Shown one piece after another: positions 29,875 through 39,842 of a stretch of 64,000 nt of DNA (positions are counted from its first letter, which is position 1; each line of letters starts with the position of its first letter). The notes beneath the pieces were generated by a model. The model saw nothing but the letters and a program-made list of their open reading frames with translations. It was not told the origin of the DNA and did not search any database. Origin of the DNA: Apostichopus japonicus (taxonomy: Eukaryota; Echinodermata; Holothuroidea; Aspidochirotida; Stichopodidae); the NCBI RefSeq assembly GCF_037975245.1, contig NC_092563.1, positions 11,375,001 to 11,439,000 on the forward strand, read 5' to 3'. A program made the translations under genes and the position numbers.

Positions 29875-29962
29875 TAATAATAACAATAACAATAATAAAA
29901 ATAATCATTTTCATAATAGTAATCATAATAATAATAATAATATGCATAATAATAATGAAAAT
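29677..29962. repeat. (AAT)n microsatellite
   Basis: About 285 bp of AAT trinucleotides with scattered interruptions (CAT, AAC, AAA). The strings of N, Y or I residues in its translations are artefacts. It abuts a LINE-like tail, so on the minus strand it may be the (ATT)n 3' tail of a retrotransposon insertion. Confidence 0.97.
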
Positions 29963-30185
29963 GGACATTTATAATGCGCCGGTATCCGTCAAAAAAGACG
30001 ATCATCGCGCAGTGACACAAACAGTGCGAAACCAAAACAAAACACAGTAAACATAGTGCAAGACAAAATGCAAGCAAAAATGGGCAACAGTGACAATAAA
30101 GAACCAAGAGATGGACTGTGTTTACATGTTCTGGAAGGCTGTTCCACAGAGAAGGGGCACAGCAGCAAAACCTATGGTGCCCCAT
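29963..30185 (-). pseudogene. non-LTR retrotransposon reverse-transcriptase C-terminal remnant
   Basis: On the minus strand, 30130-30185 encodes a segment containing APSLWNSLPEHV. This resembles the A(P/R)xLWNSLP motif near the C-terminus of ORF2 proteins in several LINE groups (CR1/L2/Jockey-like). The following 150 bp is noncoding-like and runs straight into the AAT tract, read as (ATT)n on this strand, as in a 5'-truncated LINE with a simple-repeat tail. Seen: the short motif and its position. Inferred: family and orientation. Chance similarity remains possible because the stretch is short. Confidence 0.45.
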
Positions 30186-30339
30186 GATCGATTTGAGCGA
30201 TTTTCACACAGAAATCATTTATTATGTGATCTCATGAAAGTGCGATTTGCGTGATATGGTTGCAGAAGTTCTGACAAGTAGAATGGCGAAGTTCTAGCAA
30301 AATAGCGATATGTGAAAATCAATATTAGTGTATATCTCT

Positions 30340-30575
30340 CAGAATACGTGTGACATATTCCTTTGGCTTGGAACGGGTGACAATTCATGCAGCAATGTTC
30401 TAGTAGTCGTGCAGGATGGTTGATTTGTATTTCTGGTAAACCGTAAAGGAGAGAACTTCCCATGTAAAGGCGTGATGTGACGATTTGTAGACATTGGGTA
30501 GTTTGTCCCTGCCCCATCCAAGTTACTGATCGTCAAATTTAAAACTGTGCTGGTTTTAGGAGTATCAGTCACAGT
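30340..30575 (-). pseudogene. BEL/Pao-type gag-pol remnant, protease region (downstream half)
   Basis: Minus-strand reading frame that continues the protease-like sequence found at 33739-34130 across the hAT insertion at 30576-33738. It contains the pattern TVLNLTISNLDG and then PVPSQRNMSH, matching the spacing of the region after the aspartic protease in BEL/Pao polyproteins. The frame is decayed and stops at about 30340. The two halves were one sequence before the hAT element inserted: both edges carry the 8-bp duplication GTCACAGT/GTCGCAGT. Family assignment is by eye. Confidence 0.5.
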
Positions 30576-30653
30576 CAGGGGCGTCAATCCGATTTGAAAC
30601 GCGGGGGGGGGGGGGGGGGGACGTAATCGATTCGAGTATTTCGACCGTAAGTA

Positions 30654-30690
30654 CTATCTAAGCGGAGCGCCACCATCAGTTGGCGTGCAG
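30654..30690 (+). repeat. shared internal hAT motif (CTATCTAAGCGGAGCGCC)
   Basis: The block around CTATCTAAGCGGAGCGCC and the following GTTGGCG occurs in three of the hAT elements here: at 30654 in A, at 34728 in F, and inverted at about 37169-37185 in E. It sits within about 100 bp of an end each time, which ties the three to one family despite different lengths. Confidence 0.75.
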
Positions 30691-31096
30691 CGTACAAGAA
30701 AATTTCAGATTTCAATACCTGCCAGATCGCTGGAGATGGCACCTGCCAGGCTGGATAGCAGCCATCTAGTTGCGTGGTTTCGGGTGAAAATTACAAATTC
30801 GTCACTCAGGAAATCTGCAATAAAGTTCATGCGACCTTCATTTTTGGTGGATTATTTCTTTTATTAGTGATTCCAATTGACATGAACATTAGAACCCAGT
30901 GCAAGTTGACAAATGATGCGGCGAACTGGAACCCCAGCCCCATTTTGCCATATGTTTCAGGATAGAATACCCCTCAATAATTGTTCGAACCCATGACAAC
31001 TAACAATCTGTGAATAAATTTACTTCGAAATGGGCACATTATATTGCACCAAGTCGGTCAAGGAATGACCCCAGGGCCTCAGATATAGGCCTATAG

Positions 31097-31413
31097 CAGG
31101 GGTGGGCTACCTTCTTGCATGAATGGGCCAGATTTTAGAAGCGAAAGATTGACAGGGCCGCACCTAACCAACAACCTGCTGTTGATTTCAAACCTTTGCT
31201 TCCGAGGACGTTCAAGAAATAGGTGTGTGTACTAATCTGTATTCACAAAAACATAATGTCAATACAGTCCAATTGATAGTTGGTGATAATAGACCTACCT
31301 GATAGCATCATAAGTGCAGATAAATTCTAGGCAGCTAGTTCGTTTTTTTGTGATGATGTAAAAAATCACTGGCGGGCCGCATGTGGCCCGCGGGCCGTAG
31401 TTGCCCACCCCTG
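31097..31413. mobile_element. hAT MITE B (317 bp), nested in hAT A
   Basis: Ends read CAGGGGTGGGCTACC and, on the reverse complement of the right side, CAGGGGTGGGCAACTACGG. Flanking 8-bp duplications are GCCTATAG (31089-31096) and GCCTGTAG (31414-31421), 7 of 8 matching. The right end has the CGGCCCGCGGGCC and GCGGCCCGCCAGTGA segment common in hAT-type MITEs of many animals. No coding capacity. Confidence 0.9.
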
Positions 31414-32003
31414 GCCTGTAGGAACGATGTCCCAAAATGTCCCCGGACATATAGGCGAAGGAAGCTATCCGCCGCGACTGCATGTGAGTTTCTCGACTTG
31501 CCGTCCTGGGAGCCGTACCACAAAATTGGTGCATTTCCTCATATGCCATTATTAATAATTTAAATAACTAACTAATTAGGCACAGCCCAGATCCGAGTTC
31601 GTATAGTGAGCTTAGCGCAAATTTGGCCAAAAGTCGTCATACGCCAGCATGTTAAACCACCAATGACTTTTAATACCACCCGTGACACACTTCCAACGGG
31701 ACTGTGTCAGTTTAAATGTTTTGCTAGGTCTACGAGAATACATTTCTATGAAATTTGAAACAAAGATGGCAAGATGGCAAGACAACCCACTTTAATTATG
31801 TTTTCAGGACCTCACACATGCGCATGTATCGTCACACTTAGAATGGGTCCCATGTGAGTGGTGGCTAAAGTGATTAAGGCATCCAAATAAATCAGTGGTT
31901 GTTCGTTGGAGTACTCACGCAAGTTACCTCGGTTGCTAGGTGGATCTGCATCTGGTAATCGGGTGAATTCTGGTCGGAGCGTACTATGTAACCACCGTGT
32001 ACC

Positions 32004-32937
32004 CAGGAACGTAACTAAGGCCTGATGATTGAGATGGGGGGGGGGGGGGCGTTTATTGGCTGAAAATCCAACTGGATGGGTTTTGAAGCCAGAAAATTCC
32101 GACTGCTGCTTTGTACCCCCCATCCCCCCCACCCTCGCGCTACTCGTCTGCGATACGGTCAGTGTCAGACACCCAATCTTTCGCGACTGCACGTTTGTTC
32201 CGAACTTTTTTTCGATACATTTGTACCCACTGGCACTCATTTCACAAATTTATTAGCCCCCCCCACCCCAACCAAATATTTTTGTGAAATTTCGGGCAAA
32301 ATGCTGATAATTTTTCAGGCACCTACTGAAAGAAAGATAATTTGCAATGTGTTTTTCAGTAGTTAAACTTATATAATTATTACCATTAATATTGTAACGA
32401 CTTCCAAATAACTCTAACCAATATGGATGGGTAATAAGACGGAAATGATTGTATGCTATTTGCATGCGATTTAAAAATCGATGCACGTCAATATGATATG
32501 CACATTAACATGTGGAACGCGCGCGTAGCGCGCGAAAACTTTTGGTTATATTCTTCGGGCAAGTCGTTACAACCCCCCCCCCCCCCCCAAATCAAATTGG
32601 GCTCCTACGCCTATGACGGTAGTTCTATTAGGCATTTTTTTTATTGGAGTATTCAAAATCATACGAAGTTTTGTACGGTGGAGTATAAAAATCGCGAGAT
32701 ACAATTTCTCAAAGTGGCAAGGAAAACGTTGTAAATATGACAGATTCAAGGTAAATTTTGACCGAAATTTTTCAATTTTTAGGTCATGCACAATCACAGG
32801 AATAAATGAATAGGCCTGGATAAACCAGAGTGCGACAGTCGGAAATTCCGACTGTCGCACTCCAATTTTCCAACTATCGTCAGTTTTACTAAGTTTGGGG
32901 GTCAGACACCCCCACACCCCCTCTAGCGACGTCCCTG
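32004..32937. mobile_element. hAT element C (934 bp), nested in hAT A
   Basis: Inverted ends CAGGAACGTAACTAAGG and CAGGGACGTCGCTAGAGG match at most positions. The flanking 8-bp duplication CGTGTACC is perfect (31996-32003 and 32938-32945). The interior carries G/C homopolymers (32036-32050, 32571-32588), GCGCGCGTAGCGCGCG at about 32519, and a palindrome at 32828-32862. There is no transposase frame, so it is non-autonomous. Confidence 0.92.
32828..32862. repeat. 35-bp near-perfect palindrome
   Basis: Two 17-bp arms (GAGTGCGACAGTCGGAA and its exact reverse complement) are separated by one base. It lies about 75 bp inside the right end of hAT element C, where subterminal transposase-binding repeats would be expected. 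Confidence 0.95.
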
Positions 32938-33162
32938 CGTGTACCCAGTGTTCTCACTGTGGAGTAAACTCCGGTATCACTCAACAACAAGGTAACATGG
33001 GATGCGCTGCCGCGGAATATGCTCCCTATTTCATTTCCCCAATATTATGGAACGGGCACCGTCTTTGAAAAACCATCTACAACTAAGCAACAACTATGTA
33101 CAAGCTTTGGCTCTAGCTATGAAGTGCTGTCTCTTATGATAATGACGGAGCGCACTATTTTT

Positions 33163-33581
33163 CTACTGGAATCGCGCGAAGATGCGGCGTCTGTAATCCG
33201 AGGAACCAACGAACTTCTCTGCTAACTCCTCAGGCTTCAACTGGGCTAGACGTTCGCGGTGAATATGGCACACCATCACATGTTTCAGCCTATGTTGAGT
33301 CATGGTGCTCCGTAGCCATGTTTTCAAACGCCTTAAAGCACTAAATTATCTCTCGGCTTCCGTCGAACTGGCGGAGGAGACGAGGAGGACCACAAGAGAG
33401 CTTCGACTTCACCAAACATAGCCCGTAACGCTGGATCCATCAACTTGAATATTTGTCTATACCCTTCAACCGACGACGACTGGAACTGGCCTCGAAAGAA
33501 AGGCAGACTAAGCTTAAGATTGTCGGAGAGCTCATGGTACCAACTCACGAGATCTGGGTGGAATTCTCCATTCAGCAACAT
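33163..33581 (-). pseudogene. hAT transposase C-terminal dimerisation domain, broken
   Basis: The first part (from 33581) contains VSWYHELSDNL and ALRAMFGEVEALL. After a frameshift near 33375 the next frame reads SSASSTEAER, then a TAA stop, then FSALRRLKTWLRSTMTQ and VMVCHIHRERL. These are the diagnostic C-terminal motifs of hAT transposases of the ZMYM1/TTF-zinc-finger group, whose domain dimerises the enzyme. It ends at a stop at 33163-33165. The N-terminal zinc finger and catalytic core are missing, so the protein is dead. It is oriented opposite to the numbering inside hAT element A, and its position next to the right end fits that element's former coding sequence. Confidence 0.85.
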
Positions 33582-33738
33582 TGAGTGATATTCGATGATA
33601 TGAATCCTGAGATGTGTAAGTCCTAACCAAATAGAGCCACATCATGACTCTTTTTCCAAATGTGTGTGTGGGGGGGGGGGGGGACATTTGATATTGTTTC
33701 CACCACCCATCGAAATGTGGGGGGGATTGACGCCCATG

Positions 33739-34130
33739 GTCGCAGTCATAGTTTCAATTGGTACCCTTGCTCTTCGTCCTCCAACACCCAACTGTTGCCT
33801 TAGTTGATCGGTGCAAACGGATATGCTTGAACCCGGATCAATGAAGGTATATGTCTACAAGCCCGGCCATTTTTCTAGGACTTAACAACCACTGGGATTA
33901 TGGCCATAGTGCACAACCTATCACAACGCCGACGCAACATCTTGGACTGACTAACTTCTGTCTCACCACACTAGGCAAATCATCTCTGTCAAAATCTTGG
34001 ATATAGATCGTAGGATCTGGCTTGCGACATCCATTTTTTAACCCATTTTGCCCATTGGTCAAGAGCTGGCGCTTCCTGGAATTGCTCGCAGACCACAGAG
34101 TCTTGAACTCGCTCTCATAAGAGTTCACGA
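33739..34130 (-). pseudogene. BEL/Pao-type gag-pol remnant, protease region (upstream half)
   Basis: On the minus strand AIIPVVVKS is followed, after a frameshift, by YTFIDPGSSISVCTDQL. This has the (L/I)DxGS active-site pattern and following CT(D/E) of the aspartic protease in BEL/Pao polyproteins. It runs into the hAT A insertion at 33738 and resumes at 30575. Upstream the frame to 34130 is open but not recognised. The integrase remnant immediately to the right (34200 on) is on the opposite strand. Either two BEL copies lie head to head or one was partly inverted. Confidence 0.5.
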
Positions 34131-34199
34131 GTTGATCGTCTTATCGTTCTGGAGATACACAAGATATTGAGTCACATGACGAGGCTGCGATCCTCATGA

Positions 34200-34555
34200 T
34201 TCTGTGGAAAATGTATTATGGCATTTGGTACCGGAACTATCATCCGAAGCATAATTGGCCAATGCATTACATGCAGTAAGTACCATACCAAAAGAGGTGA
34301 ACAAAAGATGACCGCTCTACCAATTGAAAGGATAACAAGAGACAGGCGGCAATTTGATCTACCGGTATTGACATGTTTGATCCGTTTGAGATCACGAGAG
34401 GAAGGACATAGTCAAAAGATACGCACTCATATCACTTGTCTAGCTACAGGGGCTTTACATCTTGATATCCTGCACTCGGCTGCAACCATAGAGCAGTTCT
34501 TGTATTCTGTTCTATATATGGCGGAAACTGACAGCTGCTCTGAGTACCATCCGAA
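34200..34555 (+). pseudogene. BEL/Pao integrase remnant, 5' part
   Basis: Plus-strand frame containing IIRSIIGQCITCSKYHTK, then MTALPIERITRDRR, and further on THITCLATGALHLDILHS. These match the integrase region of BEL/Pao retrotransposons: the zinc-binding CxxC part, the linker, and the start of the DDE core with the TCxxT.AxHL motif. The segment between is decayed. It stops at 34555 where hAT element D begins, and the sequence resumes at 36252 after the 8-bp duplication CATCCGAA. Confidence 0.8.
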
Positions 34556-34674
34556 CAGTGGCGTCACCAGACTTTTCAGTCTGGGGGGGCACCAGCATTT
34601 GATGGGAGGGGGGCACTTAGGTTGATACGGATCGCCGTCCTGGGGGAGGGGTCTAAGGGGACGGGTGCCCCCTC

Positions 34675-35347
34675 CAGGCGCGGCGGAACGGGAAAATTAT
34701 TGGGGGAGGGGGCTAATGTGTAGAGACTATCTAAGCGGAGCGCCACCATCGGTTGGCGCGGAGCGTAAAAGAAAATTTTGGGTTTTTCAAACCCCCAGAT
34801 GGCCGGAAACGGCACTTCCCGAGTGTTTTATGCTGCAAATACCTAGCCCTAAAATATGGGTCTCAAGCCTGCAATTTCTCAGATTGCACGTTAAAGTCTG
34901 TAAAAACATTGTAATTTGTATATTCGATGGTGTTTTAAGAGAGTAGCTATTACTCGTAGTGTACTCGCAAAGACGTTTTTGAGTGTAGTAAGGGGATGTT
35001 GGAGAACTGGCTGAAATGAAGCAAGTCATTGGCCTAAGACGAAGTTGTGTTGCGCTTACCGGTACTCACACTCACTGCTTCCACTTTTCACGGGGCGTGA
35101 AGACGCGGTTGGGGTGACAATGTGGTCTATAGCCAGGGGACGGGCCGAGGGTCCCCCCAGCATTTACTAAAATTATTACACCTATATAGTATACGTGTGC
35201 ATCGGACAGATCGACAAGTATGCATTGAAAAATGGGCAGATGCACGTTCGGAGCCTTGGTAAATATTGGGGGGGGGGGGCTTATCATGCATTTACCCCCT
35301 CAACTTTTTCATTGAGCCCCCAAAGCCCCCCGGTTCCGCCGCCACTG
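34675..35347. mobile_element. hAT element F (673 bp), nested in hAT D
   Basis: Ends CAGGCGCGGCGGAACGGG and (reverse complement of right) CAGTGGCGGCGGAACCGGG. Flanking octamers are GCCCCCTC (34667-34674) and CCCCCCTC (35348-35355), 7 of 8 matching but low in complexity, so the duplication is weaker evidence here than the matching ends. It carries the shared CTATCTAAGCGGAGCGCC block at 34728. No coding capacity. Confidence 0.75.
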
Positions 35348-36205
35348 CCCCCCTCCCCCTTTGGAAAATTTTCGCATACGGAGGATGGGCTAGATGCAAA
35401 ATGCTGCCACATTTGATGCTAAATTCGATCTGAAGATATCTCCAGAAATTGCTATTTTTGAGGTAATGATTTTAACAAGGCGCAGAATTTTGCAGAGGAT
35501 ATGAACCACATGCTGTCGATATTATGCTTAACCCTATAACAATAGAACCTACATTTGTTGAATTAATGTGTGCATGACCCTGACTCTTTTCTTGTCCTTC
35601 TCGTTTTCGCCCATTATCTATTAAGATGTAACAGGTTCCAGCATCGTTATTGGCTCCTATCAGGGATCTCACCATGCAATCCAAAGTTTGATCACACATC
35701 GAGTATGGCTCAGTATGCAGGTGTGAACATTCGCCATTTGTTCCTACAAGCATCTGACCTCAAATGACCTCTGCACCCCCTACACAACAGGGTTAACATA
35801 TGGGTCCACAAATATAGGCAAGTATGGTGCCTGCGGACCCTCACATTCTCACATTTCGTCAGCTCCTAACCTGTCAACCTCAGACCAAGGCAACATATTG
35901 CAGTACCCTCCCTTCTCACAGTAATGTAGCTCGCGAAGCGGACGTGTATATCCGCTGGTATGGCGTGAGCACTGACACATTCAATGTAAATATCGACCTG
36001 TTGTGATGGCGCGGGTTACGACTTCGATACCCGACATTCAAGGATAAACTTTTTCATTTTTTCGCAGCTCATTTGAAGAAAATACGAATTACTGTGCTTC
36101 TTTGTCCTTGTAAAAAAACAACTCAGATGATGGGAGATGAATATAACAAAATATATATATATTTTTTTACCAACCCAAATCTCAGATGGGGGGCACTCGG
36201 TTTTC

Positions 36206-36227
36206 CAGGGGGGCACGTGCCCCCCTG
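36206..36227. repeat. 22-bp perfect palindrome with CACGTG core
   Basis: CAGGGGGGCAC joined to its reverse complement GTGCCCCCCTG. It is subterminal in hAT element D, about 25 bp from the right end, and may act as a transposase-binding or hairpin-forming site. Confidence 0.9.
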
Positions 36228-36251
36228 CCCCCCCCCTTGGCGACGCCACTG

Positions 36252-36860
36252 CATCCGAAGCAGTAATGGTACCAATTTTGTTGGCACGGAGAGAGGCATT
36301 GAAGGCTTGGAACAATAGCGACATTCATGCTTGGCCCAGCGAGGTATCACATGGGAGCTTAAGAGCCCCCACCCGCCTCCACCCCCCCCCACCTTGCCGC
36401 TTCACAATTGTTAGAAAGGTTATGAACGGGCATCTTTACGGAACATGCGACTTGATGACGAAGGCCTTGGTACGTTGATATGTGAGATTGAAAACGTAGT
36501 CATTGGGAGACCCTAACTGTTTCCACTTAACTGTTCATTTGCAAGAAAGGATGTATACGTCCACAGGCGTTGGTGCGAAGTCCATTATCTTGCGGACTTA
36601 ATTTGAGCAAGAAGTATCTTCCAGTACAACAGGAGACTCAAAAATACTTCTCATCGAAAGCATATCCAGAAAGAAGATGCTGGTTGGAAGCTTCAATGTT
36701 TACTTCATGTTCATAATGCTTCCATGATTAAGTGGAAATATTAGTTTGTGTTATTGTTACAATTAAGGAGCCGGAACGTTGCGGTGTAGATACCAGTTAC
36801 TAGTATGGGCGCCCGACGGATTTGGACGCTGATACTATCGACAAACATGGCGACACTCAC
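36252..36860 (+). pseudogene. BEL/Pao integrase and DUF5641 remnant, 3' part
   Basis: Continues the integrase after the hAT D insertion. Motifs appear in order: RSSNGTNFVGTERG (the second catalytic Asp of the usual SDNGTNF is replaced by Ser here), then LDDEGLGTLICEIENVV and IGRP at about 36430-36515, then YVHRRWCEVHYLADL (about 36556-36600) of the DUF5641 domain that closes BEL/Pao polyproteins. Several frameshifts and stops are visible (a TAA right after IGRP, a TGA after LADLI). No long terminal repeat was identified. The element is inactive. Confidence 0.8.
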
Positions 36861-36974
36861 GCCTAAAGTATGACTTGTAAGCTGTATTAATCTTTTTTTT
36901 AAGCCTAAGTTGGATTGAATTTGTGATTCTGTTGCTATAATCGCAATCAGATGGTTCTAAATTACTCCAGAATG

Positions 36975-37254
36975 CAGGCGCGTAGACAAGGGGGGGTGCG
37001 AAGGGGGCGACCGCCCCCTTGAGTATATCTTTTTGTATGTTTTTATGATATCGCTAGTAATTTCAAAAGAGAAAATGCTAATATGCAACAAGGGCCATTT
37101 CCAGCGATCTGGGAGGCATTTTCAGCCAAAATGTTCTTGTACGCTTCGCGCCGAACCATTGCTGTGGCGCTACGCTTAGATAGTTTGCAATTCCGTATCT
37201 ACGGCTCTGATACAGTTTCGCCCCTCCTTTGGCAAATTTCTCGCTACGCGCCTG
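36975..37254. mobile_element. hAT MITE E (280 bp)
   Basis: Ends CAGGCGCGTAGACAAGG and (reverse complement of right) CAGGCGCGTAGCGAGAAA, with 8-bp duplications CCAGAATG (36967-36974) and CCAGAATA (37255-37262), 7 of 8 matching. It contains the shared hAT motif in inverted orientation (about 37169-37185). Confidence 0.88.
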
Positions 37255-37586
37255 CCAGAATATTTTAGGATAAGGCTCATCAGAAATATATTAAGGTTTG
37301 TCTTGGTTCCTTTCGTACCGATTCAGAATGTGTTACTTCTTTAAGTTTGCTGCAAATGGTTTAAGGTCTCGAAGAGGAATTTACTTTCTCCGCAGTTTTC
37401 TTTGATTAAATTATATATCCTTGCTTACTCTCTCTGATCACGGATGTGGATCTCTATACCAAGAATGAAGTTTAAGTTTTTAATTGGGCTTTACAAGATT
37501 TTAATACTAGACCGCCAGCTATCACAACATGGTATTTGTTATGGGGGGGGGGGGGGTGTATCCAGCCGCAAAAGCCAAGCTCATAT
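37255..37586. other. non-coding stretch with a G-run
   Basis: AT-rich sequence with no gene recognised. A G homopolymer lies near 37542-37556, just before the degenerate repeat. Confidence 0.4.
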
Positions 37587-37865
37587 GTTAGCCTCTGTGG
37601 CTCAGGCAGCTAGAAACAGTGGGTAGACCCACTTCTACGGATGGGAGTTTCCACTAGCCTCGCGACAAACCTGGCCAGTTCTTCTCAACTGCGAGGGCCG
37701 TTCCGAGCAGCGCAGGGAGTTGGAACTAGAGTTCGGCCCATTACCAATGGGTGTCACCTCCAGCTCTTGCTACCAAATCCATGTGCTTTCGTTACGTAGG
37801 GACCGTTCCACGCCGCCTAGAGTAATGAAAACAGGGGATAGGTCCCCTTTCTTCAAGGGGTGCAA
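37587..37865 (+). repeat. second copy of the GGGCCGTTCC repeat family
   Basis: Aligns with 29011-29190 and then with the 28653 segment (GGGACCGTTCCACGCC, GGAAACAGGGG-like, GTCCCCTTTC). The sub-blocks are in a different order than in the first cluster, as expected for phases of a tandem repeat. Function unknown. Confidence 0.6.
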
Positions 37866-38330
37866 AATTCGGGATTGAATACGTGTGTGTAAAATTCGGG
37901 TACTTATACATTAAAGGAACACGATATGAGGCGGGTCATAGTTCGGGGCAGAGTGAAGTTAAGGAGTTAAAATTTAAAACCATTTATTTTTCGGTTTTTA
38001 CAAAGAGGATCAAACAGGTGTTTATGAAAGCGATTCTGGTTTATTCGGACGAGCAGGGGTTGGCTTTCTAACACATTCCCTTGGAATCCGGTAAGGATTA
38101 AGAAATTGCAGGAATCAGGTCAATGGAATAAAAAAGAAAACATCACAAACAGGTTTTTCAAGTGATTCAACATTTATGTACTTGACAAAATGCAACAGGC
38201 TTAGTGATTCCTTACCACATTTTACTGGAAAACATGGTAGGTAAAACATAACTAGAGAGTTCTGGTACTCCTGATGGTCAATCTGTATACCAAGTATGAA
38301 GTTTCTGTTGATTTTAGTTGTGGAACATTT
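37866..38330. other. non-coding AT-rich stretch
   Basis: No gene, RNA or transposon end recognised. Frames are short and have no identifiable similarity. Confidence 0.4.
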
Positions 38331-38640
38331 GTCCACACCTGGTTTTCAGACGGAGCTTTGATGACCTCAAATGACCCTTGACCTCCACAAAACTTAAGGG
38401 GATCTACTGAGAAGGATCTAAAATGAAGTATCAACTTCATCTTAAGTTTAGATGAGATTGTAATTATTGTATTAACAAGGTGTTCAATCTGTAAACGTCA
38501 AATGGCCCTTGATCCATACAAAACAGGCTGTGAACTTACAGTAAGCTTTCACCTACATAGATACATACCAAATATGAACTTTCAGTACCTTGTTACAAGT
38601 TGTTATGAGGTTTAGACTGCGAACCTAAGTGCACAAAGAA
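38331..38640 (+). repeat. diverged copies of the TGACCTCCAC/ACAATAG repeat
   Basis: Contains GACCTCAAATGACCCTTGACC, CCACAAAACTTAAG and ATACCAAATATGAA. These are landmarks of a repeat of about 145 bp that is better preserved at 39843-40380 and also seen near 42366-42755, 61140-61373 and 63220-63560. Confidence 0.55.
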
Positions 38641-39842
38641 CTTAGAGATATTGTCAAGATTATACAAATAGTAGATTATGTCTACTAAGCTTCAACAAAA
38701 TAACAAATTGAAAATAATCATCATGAAACTACCTACAAAATGTGAGGTTATGTTCAAATTGCAACCAAGATTTCTATAACCAGATAAAATACAGACATAT
38801 ATACATAAGTTATAGATAAATCTTCCAGTAAATTAATGATTTATACTACCTTAATAACCAGAGAGCAAAACTGCAGTGTGGTTTTGATGATGCTGCATAA
38901 ATAATATTATATGACTGTGACACACTAGCTGTAGTGTATAACCAAGATGAACAACATACTTCAAAGAAGTCCAGTAAAAAGCATTGAGATATGACATACA
39001 ATATTCACATCGACAGCTGATAACTGAGATGGACAGTTTTCTTGTATTCAGCATACAGATTGATCTCTACCAAAATCAACAGGCTTCTTCTAGGCCTCGA
39101 CAAATATTTTAAAAGTACTCGCTATGTGGGGACCGTGACTAACTCCTTAAGTTGTTGTATATTTTCGAACTATGACTGACGGCATGTAGGAAATGCCTCA
39201 AGAAATAATTTAGGAGATGCTTGGCCACCTTAATTGCATTGGTATTCTGACACGAAACATTTTTCACAACATTGTTAGTAGTCAACCTGCATATGCTCTA
39301 CTGTGCAGGGGATGCCTGTGCATAGCCAAGCATTCCTGATATCGACGGTTAATATTTATTTTATTGGTTGAGAAATTAATATATCAACACAGCATATTTA
39401 TGAATGCCTTTAAAACACATTAAGTAATTTGTAAGCTCAAATCGTGCCCTCTTATAAATAGTTATTTTTTTATATTTTAAATGATGCTTTCCCTGTATGT
39501 TTGTAAATGCTCCATGAAGGTGGTGAACAATCTCCGCACATGAAAACTTCCCGTACATATTGCACAGGCAGATAGCGAACCATTTTACACAGTTATTCCC
39601 ATTGAGTTCGGTCATTGATAAAACTGTAACTAGGCAACATTTTATTTTCATAACGGCGCCTAGCTATTTTACCAACTAACTATATATCCAAACCTAAATT
39701 TTTTATTTGGCACTGAATTCTCGACAATTGCAAAATACGATGGAAAATTCAACAACGGAAGCAAATATATAATACTGATGATTCAGTGATATCATTAGTT
39801 CCAAGAGCAACGCTGTATGCACAAAGAGTACACTTTTTTACA
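38641..39842. other. non-coding AT-rich stretch with a dispersed-repeat fragment
   Basis: No gene recognised. The segment 39703-39775 (TTATTTGGCACTGAA, TCTCGACAATTGCAAAATAC) is shared with 54638-54710, so it belongs to a dispersed repeat. Confidence 0.45.

Larger units (their letters stand above)
30576..33738 (-). mobile_element. hAT transposon A (3,163 bp) with decayed transposase
   Basis: Terminal inverted repeats read CAGGGGCGTCAATCC on the left and CATGGGCGTCAATCC on the right (reverse complement). They are flanked by the 8-bp duplication GTCACAGT (30568-30575) and GTCGCAGT (33739-33746), 7 of 8 matching. An 8-bp duplication with CAG-starting ends is the hAT signature. G-runs (30603-30620, 33667-33682) lie just inside both ends. 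The minus strand of 33163-33581 encodes a broken hAT transposase C-terminus. Two further hAT elements (31097-31413, 32004-32937) are inserted inside. The element interrupts a BEL/Pao-like protease sequence. Confidence 0.88.
34556..36251. mobile_element. hAT element D (1,696 bp) inserted in BEL/Pao integrase
   Basis: Ends CAGTGGCGTCACCAGA and (reverse complement of right) CAGTGGCGTCGCCAAGG, flanked by a perfect 8-bp duplication CATCCGAA (34548-34555 and 36252-36259). The host sequence on both sides is BEL/Pao integrase, which confirms the boundaries independently. The right subterminal region has a 22-bp palindrome centred on CACGTG (36206-36227). There is no transposase, and another hAT element (34675-35347) is inserted inside. 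Confidence 0.95.

Noticed and set aside
29540-29974. Poly-Asn or poly-Tyr coding frames
   Set aside because: Translation of the (AAT)n microsatellite; no gene context.
34675-36251. Minus- and plus-strand frames with Pro-rich or Gly-rich runs (for example 34576-34815, 36123-36392)
   Set aside because: They fall in G/C homopolymer-rich subterminal parts of hAT elements and have no domain.
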